DNA of 23,871 bases. It comes from an uncultured bacterium (GTDB taxonomy: Bacteria; Bacillota; Clostridia; Lachnospirales; Lachnospiraceae). The translations under genes and the position numbers were made by a program. Under the pieces are notes generated by a model, which was not told the origin of the DNA, did no database searches, and saw only the letters and a list, made by a program, of their open reading frames with translations. The DNA lies in contig CAJMQE010000057.1 of assembly GCA_905215405.1 (NCBI GenBank), forward strand, positions 1 to 23,871, written 5' to 3'. This document shows, one piece after another, positions 16,004 through 23,816 of the stretch (the stretch's first letter is position 1; every line of letters begins with the position of its first letter).

Positions 16004-16082
16004 AAAAGAATCATACTAAACTTAAATCCAATGCATAAAGGCGTAATGGCCGGAAATAGAAAATATAGTTAAAGGAAAGAAC

Positions 16083-17423
16083 ATGAACGACAATAAGAAA
16101 AGTACAGAAAAAACAACAAAGTCAGAAAGTCAGAAGGCAATCTATGATGCCAGAGAACTTGGAACAGTAAAAATGTTATTACTCGGACTTCAGCATATGT
16201 TCGCAATGTTTGGAGCAACGATCATGGTTCCATTATTAACAGGTCTGAATGTTTCGACCACACTGCTGATGGCAGGTATCGGAACACTTCTGTTCCATAT
16301 TATTACAAAAGGTAAGGTTCCAGCATTCCTTGGATCTTCTTTTGCATTTATCGGTGGATATGCAGCAGTTGCACCTATGATAGATGGTAAACCAAATGTT
16401 GAAATGCTTCCATATGCATGTGGTGGTGTTTTTGTAGCAGGACTTGTATATCTTGTTATTGCAGCATTTATCAAATTCTTCGGTATTCAGAAGGTTATGA
16501 AACTTTTCCCACCTTGTGTTACAGGACCAATGATCATTTGTATCGGTCTGACACTTGCACCAAGTGCTATTAACAACTGTAGAACAGACTGGTTACTCGC
16601 ACTCGTTGCAATCGCTCTGATTATTATCTGTAATATCTGGGGCAGGGGAATGATCAAGATCATGCCAATCATGATCGGTGTAGTAGGTACTTATATTCTT
16701 GCCGTTATTCTTGGTAAAGTAGATTTTTCAGAAGTAATGAGTGGTGGTATCGTAGCACTTCCTCTTTCAACAGACAGATTTGCTAAGTTTGATATTAATT
16801 CTATCATTACAATCGTACCAATTGCGTTTGCTACAGTTATGGAACATATCGGTGATATTTCCGCAATCGGTGCAACAACAGGCAGAAACTTTATTGCAAA
16901 CCCAGGTCTTCACAGAACAATGTTAGGTGATGGTCTTGCAACATCTCTTGCATCATTAGTTGGCGCTCCTGCAAATACAACTTATGGTGAAAATACAGGT
17001 GTTCTCGTATTAACAAAAGTATATGATCCACGTGTTACAAGAATTGCAGCAGTATTCGCTGTTGTATTATCATTCATTCCAGCAATTTCAGGATTTATCG
17101 GATCTATTCCAGCAGCAATCATTGGTGGAACATCTCTGATCCTCTATGGAATGATTTCAGCAATCGGTGTACGTAACATGGTTGAAAATAAAGTAGACCT
17201 TACAAATAGCCGTAACCTGATCATCTCTGCAAGTATTCTTGTCTGTGCAATCGGATTTGAATATGCAACAGTAAGCGGAATCAGCATTCCTGTTGGTGGA
17301 GCTACTATTCAGTTATCAGGTCTTGCGATTGCAGCAATTGTTGGTATTATTCTGAATGCAATTCTTCCAGGCAATGATTATGAATTCAGCATGGATAGTC
17401 AGGAAGGTTCAAACGTTCTGTAA
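16083..17423 (+). CDS. uraA: Uracil/xanthine permease, NCS2 family
   Basis: 446 aa membrane protein with about 14 hydrophobic segments. LGLQHMFAMFGATIMVPLLTGL, AFLGSSFAFIGG and GALVGAPANTTYGENTGVL-like motifs (SLVGAPANTTYGENTG near 300) are typical of UraA-like nucleobase:proton symporters; the late NAILP stretch precedes a short cytosolic tail. Uracil is the likeliest substrate, xanthine/uric acid an alternative. AAAGGAAAG precedes the ATG by a few nt. No pyrimidine gene is adjacent; the neighbours are glnA and an ANTAR regulator, so nucleobase uptake may be part of nitrogen control. No clear own promoter was seen in the 79-nt gap, so co-transcription with glnA is plausible. A strong terminator follows. 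Confidence 0.9.
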   Translation: MNDNKKSTEKTTKSESQKAIYDARELGTVKMLLLGLQHMFAMFGATIMVPLLTGLNVSTTLLMAGIGTLLFHIITKGKVPAFLGSSFAFIGGYAAVAPMIDGKPNVEMLPYACGGVFVAGLVYLVIAAFIKFFGIQKVMKLFPPCVTGPMIICIGLTLAPSAINNCRTDWLLALVAIALIIICNIWGRGMIKIMPIMIGVVGTYILAVILGKVDFSEVMSGGIVALPLSTDRFAKFDINSIITIVPIAFATVMEHIGDISAIGATTGRNFIANPGLHRTMLGDGLATSLASLVGAPANTTYGENTGVLVLTKVYDPRVTRIAAVFAVVLSFIPAISGFIGSIPAAIIGGTSLILYGMISAIGVRNMVENKVDLTNSRNLIISASILVCAIGFEYATVSGISIPVGGATIQLSGLAIAAIVGIILNAILPGNDYEFSMDSQEGSNVL

Positions 17424-17488
17424 TGAATTGAAACTATTACAGACAGTCTGATTTTAAATAGTAAAAAGATGAACAATAAATAAGAGAA

Positions 17489-17516
17489 GATCCGCTTTTT
17501 AAGCGGGTCTTTTTTT
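17489..17516 (+). terminator. Intrinsic terminator after uraA
   Basis: GATCCGCTT (17489-17497) pairs with AAGCGGGTC (17501-17509), 9 bp with one wobble and a 3-nt loop, followed by a run of seven T. It ends the glnA-ANTAR-uraA block. Confidence 0.92.
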
Positions 17517-17553
17517 GTGGTCTCCTGCGTGAATGCATATTTAACCTAATTGA

Positions 17554-17613
17554 ATTTACAATAAAAATAGATCAATAAAAAGAATTGTAAATACAATTAT
17601 CCGGTGTTATGAT
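17554..17613 (+). promoter_or_regulatory. Promoter and inverted-repeat operator of the hybrid kinase gene
   Basis: TTGTAA (17585-17590) and TATGAT (17608-17613) are 17 bp apart, with TG one base before the -10. The -35 lies inside AATTGT-AAAT-ACAATT (17583-17598), a 6+4+6 inverted repeat. A further half-site ATTTACAAT (17554-17562) is the exact reverse complement of ATTGTAAAT (17584-17592), with starts 30 bp apart, about three helical turns. Such an arrangement fits a dimeric regulator bound over the -35 with an upstream auxiliary site. The regulator is unknown. Confidence 0.6.
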
Positions 17614-17683
17614 ATTAATATGCTAAAATGTGTCAAAATACGACAATAAACAACTTTATTTTCAAACGGGAGGAGAAAATAAC

Positions 17684-20600
17684 ATGAACTGTAGCAGGAG
17701 GAGCAGAGGAAAAACAGATAAAAATATGTATAACAGGTGTACAAGAATTGCAATGCTTGGAATGGTAATGGTCGTTCTGGGTGTTTTTTTACTGCCTGTA
17801 TGTGTACAGACAAGTGTATATGGAGAGGAAAACCGGCGTGTTGTCAGAGTAGGTTACATTGATTATCCGGGTTTTATTGAGCAGCAGGAGGACGGAAGTT
17901 ATGATGGTTATGGCGTTCGTTATTTAAATGAGATTTCTAAATATACGCACTGGAGTTATGAATATGTCTACGACAGCTGGGAAAATCAACTGGAGAATCT
18001 GAAAGAAGGAAAAATTGACTTGATCTGCCATGCACAGAAGACGACAGAGCGGGAAAATACCTATCTCTTTTCTACCATTTCCAGTGGGGCGGAAAGCAGT
18101 ATTCTCTATGTCAGGGAAGATGATGACAGATTCTTTTACAATGATTATGATGCATTTGACGGGATGAAAGTAGCAATGCAGAGCAATAGCTTTCAGAATC
18201 TCGTATTCGCGAACTATGCAAAAAATAATGGATTTCAATATGAGAGTATAGAATTTGATACGGATGATGAAAGTATTCAGGCGCTGGATCAGGGAAAGGT
18301 GGATGCGGTCGTAGTCGGCAGTCTGGATGCAAGAACAGGCTACAAGGAAGTCAGTAATTTCGGATCAGAACCCTATTATTTTATGACAGGACTGGCAAAT
18401 CAGGAACTGATGGATGAACTCAATTCCGCAATGGCCCAGATCAAAGCAACGGATCAGATGTTTGACTCCAGGCTTTATGAAAAATACTATGGTGGAGCAG
18501 TGTCTGGAAATGGTGTCCGACTGACAAGGGATGAATATGAATTTATTCAGGAATCTGGCACGATTCCGGTGGCTGTGATCGATAATAGAATACCGATTTC
18601 CGATGTGGACGAAAAAGGAAAGGTAAGTGGTATTACTGTTGATATCTTAAATGAGATCCAGGAGCAGACTGGGTTGAAATTTGCCTATACAGCGCTGCCA
18701 TCCGGGGTACAGGTGACAGATTATCTGAAAGAACACGACAATATGCTGATTGCAGGTGTGCTTACCGATAACACAGCATTAAAAAATGAGAACTATCTGA
18801 TGACGGACAGCTATTATACCAGTAATGTGGTCATTGCAACAAAGAATGGTACCGATTTTCAGGTTAAAGCGGATGAGGGGAGTTACCGTTTGGCGATTCC
18901 TGCTTCCTATATGGGGCTGAAAAGTTATGTGACTAGAAATTGTCCGCAGTTTACGGTCGTACCATATTCGACAACAGATGATTGTCTAAAGGCTCTGGAA
19001 GATGGAGAAGTGGATTTTGTAGCTCAGAATATGTATATTCTGTCACCGAAACTTCAAAATCCGCATTATGATAATCTATCATTGCTTCCGAATCAGTTCA
19101 TGGTTGAGAACTTAAGCATGCTCTGCAATTACAATGAGCAAAATGTAATGCTGAATCAGATCCTGAATAAGGCAATCAATACAATTTCTGCAGATTCTGT
19201 CAATCAGATCGTTATTAATAATACGGCTAATAATATCTATCATTTAAGTATCGGTGATGTTATTTATAAATACCGCCTTCCACTGGCAGGGCTTGCAGTT
19301 CTGATATTATTCTGTGCAGCATTGGCACTCAGGATGATCGCAATCAGACAAAAAGCTTTTACGCAGATTACGGCGAAGAATAAACAGCTGGCGGAAGCAG
19401 TTGCGCAGGCAGAGGATGCCAATTGTGCAAAGAGCATGTTCCTGGCGCGGATGAGTCATGAAATCCGGACACCTATGAATGCAATTGTGGGAATTACGAG
19501 CATATCCAGACATCATCTGGATAATCCGACAAAAATGAAGGATTATCTGGAAAAGATCGAAATTTCATCGAAGCTGCTGCTCAATATTATCAATGATATT
19601 CTCGATATGTCAGCAATTGAAAGCAATAAGATGAAAATTGCGTCAAATCCGATCAATATGAGAGAACTGCTGGCATCCATTACAACTGTGTATTATCCAC
19701 AGTGTCAACAAAAAGGGGTCAGATTCAATATGTTCACGGCTGATATCAGACATGAACGACTGATGGGAGACGGGCTAAGAATCAATCAGATCCTGATGAA
19801 TCTGGTATCCAATGCCTATAAATTTACGCCGACAGGTGGATCGATTAATATTACTGTTTCGGAGACGATGCAGCGGGAAAATGAAGTATTTTTTAAATTT
19901 GTTGTTGCAGATACCGGAATTGGTATGAGTCCGGAAATGCTGGAACGTCTATTTAAGCCATTTGAGCAGGAAAGTGCATCGACTGCACAGAAACATGGGG
20001 GAAGCGGCCTTGGACTTTCTATCGCTAAGAATCTTGTCAATATGATGCATGGCTCGATCTCAGTGGAATCGGAAAAAGACAGAGGCAGCAGATTCACGGT
20101 CAATTTGCCATTTGAAATAATTGATGACAATGAATTGCTCGGTGCAGATAAACTGAATACGATTCGTGCCCTGATCGTTGATGATGATCAGGTGGAGCGG
20201 GAATATACAGCGACAGTTCTGGAGAGAATCGGCGTGGCACATGATATTGCAGTCAGTGGAGAAGCGGCAATTCATATGCTGGAAAATGCAAAAAAAGTGG
20301 GAGTCGGTTATGATATCTGTTTTGTGGACTGGAAGATGCCGGGACTGAGTGGACTGGATGTAACCAAAAAAATCAGAGATCTGTTCCAAAAGGACACATT
20401 GATTATTGTTGTGTCCGCCTATGATGTATCGGAAGTTGAAGAGGAAGCGCAGAAAGCAGGCGTGGATATGTTCGTATCAAAACCATTGTTCCAGTCTACA
20501 GTGTTTAATCTGATGATGTCACTTTCAGGCGGACATTTTTACAGGAAAGGAAAAGAAGAGATCAGCTATGATTTTTCCGGTAAGAAATTACTGTTGGCAG

Positions 20601-20956
20601 AGGATACGGAATTTAATCGGGAAATTGCAGTGGAACTGCTCAATATGGTAAATATGGAAGTTGACTGTGCTGTCGATGGGCAGGAAGCGGTCGATATGTT
20701 TTTGCAGGCACCACAGGATACGTATTGCGCAATTCTGATGGATATTCAGATACCAAAAATGGATGGATATGAGGCAACAAAAAAAATCCGGTCATCAAAT
20801 CACCCGCAGGCATGCAAGATACCAATTTTTGCAATGACTGCAAACGCATTTGCTGAGGACGTATCAGCAGCGCTGGATGCAGGTATGGATGGTCATATTG
20901 CAAAGCCGATCGAACTGGATATTCTTTATAAGACACTGGGAAAAGCAATTTTATAA
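17684..20956 (+). CDS. BvgS-like hybrid sensor histidine kinase, two SBP sensors and two receivers
   Basis: 1090 aa from the ATG at 17684 (GGGAGGAG about 8 nt upstream); a frame from 17630 would begin too close to the promoter. A signal/anchor helix (about 20-42) is followed by two type 3 solute-binding domains outside the membrane (about 50-270 and 290-515), a TM helix (about 531-552), a short coiled linker, HisKA with H592 in ARMSHEIRTPMNAI, a HATPase domain (NQILMNLVSNAYKF, DTGIGM, GGSGLGLSIAKNLV) and two receivers with D882 (FVDWKMPG) and D1020 (LMDIQIPKMDG). No HPt domain follows, so the final output must pass through another protein or the receivers act directly. The paired sensors suggest amino-acid or similar small-molecule sensing (inference). 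No response regulator gene is adjacent. Confidence 0.93.
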   Translation: MNCSRRSRGKTDKNMYNRCTRIAMLGMVMVVLGVFLLPVCVQTSVYGEENRRVVRVGYIDYPGFIEQQEDGSYDGYGVRYLNEISKYTHWSYEYVYDSWENQLENLKEGKIDLICHAQKTTERENTYLFSTISSGAESSILYVREDDDRFFYNDYDAFDGMKVAMQSNSFQNLVFANYAKNNGFQYESIEFDTDDESIQALDQGKVDAVVVGSLDARTGYKEVSNFGSEPYYFMTGLANQELMDELNSAMAQIKATDQMFDSRLYEKYYGGAVSGNGVRLTRDEYEFIQESGTIPVAVIDNRIPISDVDEKGKVSGITVDILNEIQEQTGLKFAYTALPSGVQVTDYLKEHDNMLIAGVLTDNTALKNENYLMTDSYYTSNVVIATKNGTDFQVKADEGSYRLAIPASYMGLKSYVTRNCPQFTVVPYSTTDDCLKALEDGEVDFVAQNMYILSPKLQNPHYDNLSLLPNQFMVENLSMLCNYNEQNVMLNQILNKAINTISADSVNQIVINNTANNIYHLSIGDVIYKYRLPLAGLAVLILFCAALALRMIAIRQKAFTQITAKNKQLAEAVAQAEDANCAKSMFLARMSHEIRTPMNAIVGITSISRHHLDNPTKMKDYLEKIEISSKLLLNIINDILDMSAIESNKMKIASNPINMRELLASITTVYYPQCQQKGVRFNMFTADIRHERLMGDGLRINQILMNLVSNAYKFTPTGGSINITVSETMQRENEVFFKFVVADTGIGMSPEMLERLFKPFEQESASTAQKHGGSGLGLSIAKNLVNMMHGSISVESEKDRGSRFTVNLPFEIIDDNELLGADKLNTIRALIVDDDQVEREYTATVLERIGVAHDIAVSGEAAIHMLENAKKVGVGYDICFVDWKMPGLSGLDVTKKIRDLFQKDTLIIVVSAYDVSEVEEEAQKAGVDMFVSKPLFQSTVFNLMMSLSGGHFYRKGKEEISYDFSGKKLLLAEDTEFNREIAVELLNMVNMEVDCAVDGQEAVDMFLQAPQDTYCAILMDIQIPKMDGYEATKKIRSSNHPQACKIPIFAMTANAFAEDVSAALDAGMDGHIAKPIELDILYKTLGKAIL

Positions 20957-21016
20957 AAGAACGAACGTACTTTATAAAATAAGAAATGGTTCGGAATGAC
21001 TAATCAACTATTGCGG

Positions 21017-21045
21017 TTGGCACTGTGGTGTGCTAAACTTTATTT
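21017..21045 (+). terminator. Weak hairpin, possible terminator after the hybrid kinase
   Basis: TTGGCAC (21017-21023) pairs with GTGCTAA (21030-21036), 7 bp with one wobble and a 6-nt loop, followed by ACTTTATTT rather than a clean T-run. It lies about 60 nt after the kinase stop. A nearby 10-bp palindrome AACAATTGTT (21068-21077) precedes dapF and might be an operator. Confidence 0.4.
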
Positions 21046-21133
21046 AATATGCATGAAAGAAAAATGAAACAATTGTTCCTTTTGGTTACAATATAGTTTG
21101 AATCAATGTGCAGAATCAGGAGGTTAGTAATAT

Positions 21134-21988
21134 ATGAAGTTTGTAAAAATGCATGGCGCAGGCAATGATTATGTCTATGTGGACTGCACGAAAGAGGAAT
21201 TGAAAAATCCTGGTAAGGTATCTGAATTTGTCAGTGACAGACATTTTGGAATTGGATCAGATGGGCTGATTTTAATCAAAAAATCTGATAAGGCTGATTT
21301 CTTTATGGAAATGTATAATGCAGATGGTTCTCAGGGAAAAATGTGTGGAAATGGAATCCGTTGCGTAGGAAAATTCGTTTATGATAATGGTCTGACAGAC
21401 AAAACCACGGTGAAAATCGATACGCTGTCAGGAATCAAGATCCTGGAATTAAATGTCGTAGATGGAAAAGTAAAGACTGCAAGAGTCAACATGGGGGCTC
21501 CAATTTTAAAGCCAGCAGATGTGCCTGTTTCTATTGACGGATTTGATGGAGATGTCGTACTTTCAGAACCAGTCATGGTAGATGGTAAAGAATATAAGAT
21601 CACATGTGTTTCCATGGGAAATCCACATGCAATCGTTTATATGGATGGTATCAAAGACATGAAGATTGAAGAAATTGGACCATCATTTGAAAATCATAAG
21701 ATCTTTCCAGAAAGAGTCAATACAGAATTTATTGAAGTCGTAGACAGAAAGAATCTGAATATGCGTGTATGGGAACGTGGCTCAGGCGAAACACTTGCCT
21801 GTGGTACAGGTGCCTGCGCAAGTCTTGTTGCCACAGTGCTCAACGGGCTTTGTGATGAGACAGCAACACTTCATTTGTTGGGTGGCGATCTGGTCATTAC
21901 ATGGGACAGAGAGCAGAATACTGTATTTATGGAAGGCCCTGCAGAAACTGTATTTACAGGAGAAATTGATCTTGCTCAGATCCAATAG
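21134..21988 (+). CDS. dapF: Diaminopimelate epimerase
   Basis: 284 aa, typical length. Converts LL-DAP to meso-DAP for lysine and peptidoglycan synthesis, in the cytosol, without cofactor. The two catalytic cysteines are visible: C71 in GKMCGNGIRC and C223 in ETLACGTGACAS; the MHGAGNDYVYVD opening and FGIGSDGLI are family signatures. AGGAGG lies 10 nt before the ATG. It precedes dapL by 200 nt, an unusual order of the last two steps of the aminotransferase DAP route in adjacent genes. dapL has its own promoter in that gap. Confidence 0.97.
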   Translation: MKFVKMHGAGNDYVYVDCTKEELKNPGKVSEFVSDRHFGIGSDGLILIKKSDKADFFMEMYNADGSQGKMCGNGIRCVGKFVYDNGLTDKTTVKIDTLSGIKILELNVVDGKVKTARVNMGAPILKPADVPVSIDGFDGDVVLSEPVMVDGKEYKITCVSMGNPHAIVYMDGIKDMKIEEIGPSFENHKIFPERVNTEFIEVVDRKNLNMRVWERGSGETLACGTGACASLVATVLNGLCDETATLHLLGGDLVITWDREQNTVFMEGPAETVFTGEIDLAQIQ

Positions 21989-22026
21989 CATTTCTTAGTT
22001 TCCATGTGTGAATTATGGGATAAGTA

Positions 22027-22035
22027 TGTTATAAT
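22027..22035 (+). promoter_or_regulatory. Extended -10 promoter of dapL
   Basis: TGTTATAAT is a TG-N-TATAAT extended -10 with a perfect hexamer (22030-22035); the -35 region (near 22007-22012) is poor, as is usual for extended -10 promoters. Transcription should begin near 22042, just before the first paired arm of the leader structure at 22045. Confidence 0.7.
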
Positions 22036-22041
22036 AACAAA

Positions 22042-22188
22042 GATTATACCGAAAAGCTGCAATATGCGGCTGATTTAAAATAAGCATTGAACAATCATGC
22101 AGACAAAGGAAGCCGGATTCGGTATAGGTACATTCATTTTCGGCTGGATTCCTTTGATCAGAAGAAAATTAAGATAAGGAGAATTTGT
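22042..22188 (+). ncRNA. Structured 5' leader of dapL, candidate cis-regulatory RNA
   Basis: About 147 nt. TATACCGAA (22045-22053) pairs exactly with TTCGGTATA (22118-22126), closing a domain with hairpin AGCTGC/GCGGCT (22055-22060 with 22066-22071) and GCAT/ATGC (22084-22087 with 22097-22100). A second set, CAAAGGAA-GCCG (22104-22115) with CGGC (22141-22144) and TTCCTTTG (22149-22156), crosses the first, so the two must be alternatives or a pseudoknot. ATTCCTT (22148-22154) can instead pair with the ribosome site AAGGAG (22176-22181). This gives a plausible translational switch. No known lysine riboswitch or T-box signature was recognised. Confidence 0.55.
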
Positions 22189-23403
22189 ATGTTTAAGATT
22201 AATGACAACTATTTAAAATTACCTGGCAGCTATCTGTTTTCAACAATAGCAAAAAAGGTAAATGCATTTACACAGGCAAATCCTGATGCTTCTATTATAA
22301 GACTTGGTATTGGCGATGTAACACTTCCTCTTTCCAAGACAGTAATCGATACTCTTCACGGAGCAGTTGATGAAATGGGTCAGGCAGAGACATTTCACGG
22401 TTATGCACCAGATCTTGGTTATGCATTTTTAAGAGATGCAATCGCTGATTTTGATTATAAGAGACGTGGCGCTGATATTAACGCAGATGAAATTTTCATC
22501 AGTGATGGTGCTAAGAGTGATTCAGGTAACATCGGTGATATTTTCTCAGTAGATAACAAGATCGCTGTATGTGATCCTGTATACCCTGTTTATGTTGATA
22601 CAAATGCAATGGCAGGCAGAACTGGTGACTATATTGCATCAGAACAGAGATGGAGCAATGTAATCTATATGCCATGTACAGCAGAGACAAATTTTGCACC
22701 AGAACTTCCAAAGGAAACTCCTGATATTATTTATCTTTGTTTCCCTAACAACCCAACTGGTTCAACAATTACAAAGGATGAACTTCAGAAATGGGTTGAT
22801 TATGCAAATAAGGTTGGAGCAGTCATTATCTATGATGCAGCTTATGAAGCATATATTGCTGAAGATGATGTACCACATACAATTTATGAATGTGAAGGCG
22901 CTAGAACTTGTGCAATTGAACTTAGAAGTTTCTCAAAAAATGCTGGATTTACAGGCGTAAGACTTGGATTTACAGTAATTCCAAAAGATTTAAAGAGCGG
23001 TGATGTCACACTGCACAGCCTCTGGGCAAGACGTCATGGTACAAAGTTCAATGGTGCTCCTTATATTGTACAGAGAGCAGGTGCTGCAATCTATACAGAA
23101 GAAGGACAGAAACAGACAAAAGAACAGATTGCTTATTACATGAACAATGCAAAGGTAATCAGAGAAGGTCTTGCAGCTGCTGGATATACGGTATCAGGTG
23201 GTGTAAATGCACCATACATCTGGTTAAAGACTCCAGACAAGATGACTTCTTGGGAATTCTTCGACCATCTGCTTGAAAAAGCAAATGTTGTTGGTACTCC
23301 TGGATCAGGATTCGGACCAAGTGGTGAAGGTTACTTCAGACTGACTGCATTTGGTTCATATGAAAATACACTGGCTGCTATCGAAAGAATTAAGAAGCTT
23401 TAA
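22189..23403 (+). CDS. dapL: LL-diaminopimelate aminotransferase
   Basis: 404 aa from the ATG at 22189, chosen because AAGGAG lies 7 nt upstream; a frame from 22087 would read through the structured leader. A PLP aminotransferase of fold type I: it turns tetrahydrodipicolinate plus glutamate directly into LL-DAP, skipping the succinyl or acetyl steps. Visible: the PLP lysine K250 in RSFSKNAGFTGVRLGF, the NPTG motif near 188, YDAAYEAYI near 215 and SDGAKSDSGNI near 105. dapF upstream makes the next conversion. Its stop lies 7 nt before the giant palindrome, which would form the 3' end of its mRNA. Confidence 0.97.
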   Translation: MFKINDNYLKLPGSYLFSTIAKKVNAFTQANPDASIIRLGIGDVTLPLSKTVIDTLHGAVDEMGQAETFHGYAPDLGYAFLRDAIADFDYKRRGADINADEIFISDGAKSDSGNIGDIFSVDNKIAVCDPVYPVYVDTNAMAGRTGDYIASEQRWSNVIYMPCTAETNFAPELPKETPDIIYLCFPNNPTGSTITKDELQKWVDYANKVGAVIIYDAAYEAYIAEDDVPHTIYECEGARTCAIELRSFSKNAGFTGVRLGFTVIPKDLKSGDVTLHSLWARRHGTKFNGAPYIVQRAGAAIYTEEGQKQTKEQIAYYMNNAKVIREGLAAAGYTVSGGVNAPYIWLKTPDKMTSWEFFDHLLEKANVVGTPGSGFGPSGEGYFRLTAFGSYENTLAAIERIKKL

Positions 23404-23410
23404 GTGTGAC

Positions 23411-23659
23411 GGAAAATCAAAGGCCGGCCCGGTAGGGACGCTGCCAGATTTTCTTTACAGTTGAATAAATCGATATAACTAAGGCCCGCAGACCTGAATG
23501 AAGAGCAGGGCCAAATCCTTAAAACTCGCCATGAATGGCTCAGACAGTTAAGGATTTGGCCCTAAGATTCAGGTTTGCGGGCCTAAGTTATAGGAACGAT
23601 TTGTTCAAGATGTAATAGAGAATCGGGCAGCGTCCAACGGGGCCGGCCTTTGATTTTCC
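23411..23659. repeat. 249-nt near-perfect palindrome (giant hairpin)
   Basis: Paired blocks from outside in: 23411-23430 with 23640-23659 (20 bp perfect, including GGCCGGCC); 23436-23445 with 23626-23635 (10 bp); 23447-23454 with 23617-23624 (8 bp, one wobble); 23455-23459 with 23611-23615 (5 bp); 23461-23472 with 23597-23608 (12 bp, one wobble); 23474-23499 with 23567-23592 (26 positions, one mismatch, one wobble); 23507-23522 with 23548-23563 (16 bp); apex GCCA/TGGC around TGAA (23528-23539). About 100 pairs in all. No ORF of note, no T-run after it, and no clear target duplication at the ends. Candidate readings: MITE-like element, large structured RNA or extragenic palindromic repeat. Confidence 0.9.
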
Positions 23660-23681
23660 TGCATACTGGGGCGCAGGGGAT

Positions 23682-23736
23682 TGAGGAGATGGAGGGGGAA
23701 TCCCGGAAGGGATTCCCCTTTGAATTGAATCGCCGG
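23682..23736. repeat. REP-like 55-bp repeat, copy 1
   Basis: Identical over 55 bp to 23817-23871, at a period of 135 bp. It carries a perfect 10-bp hairpin, GGGGAATCCC (23695-23704), loop GGAA, GGGATTCCCC (23709-23718), and ends in TTGAATCGCCGG. The plus strand is very purine-rich. It begins 22 nt after the giant palindrome. Confidence 0.92.
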
Positions 23737-23816
23737 CTTGAACAGCGGCGATAAAAGATTTTTAGGAGAAGAGTTTGTTAGGGGCATGAGAGGAGGGGAA
23801 GTGTGCGGGGAGCGGA

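Noticed and set aside
22042..22188. Lysine riboswitch or T-box before dapL
   Set aside because: The leader is short and I see neither the T-box antiterminator sequence nor lysine-riboswitch junction features; no terminator T-run is present.
23474..23592. Integron attC-like site within the palindrome
   Set aside because: The ends do not match the RYYYAAC and GTTRRRY core sites, and there are no cassettes or integrase in the window.
23605..23787. 60-codon minus-strand frame
   Set aside because: It lies across the palindrome arm and the 55-bp repeat, lacks a ribosome site, and is best explained by repeat DNA.
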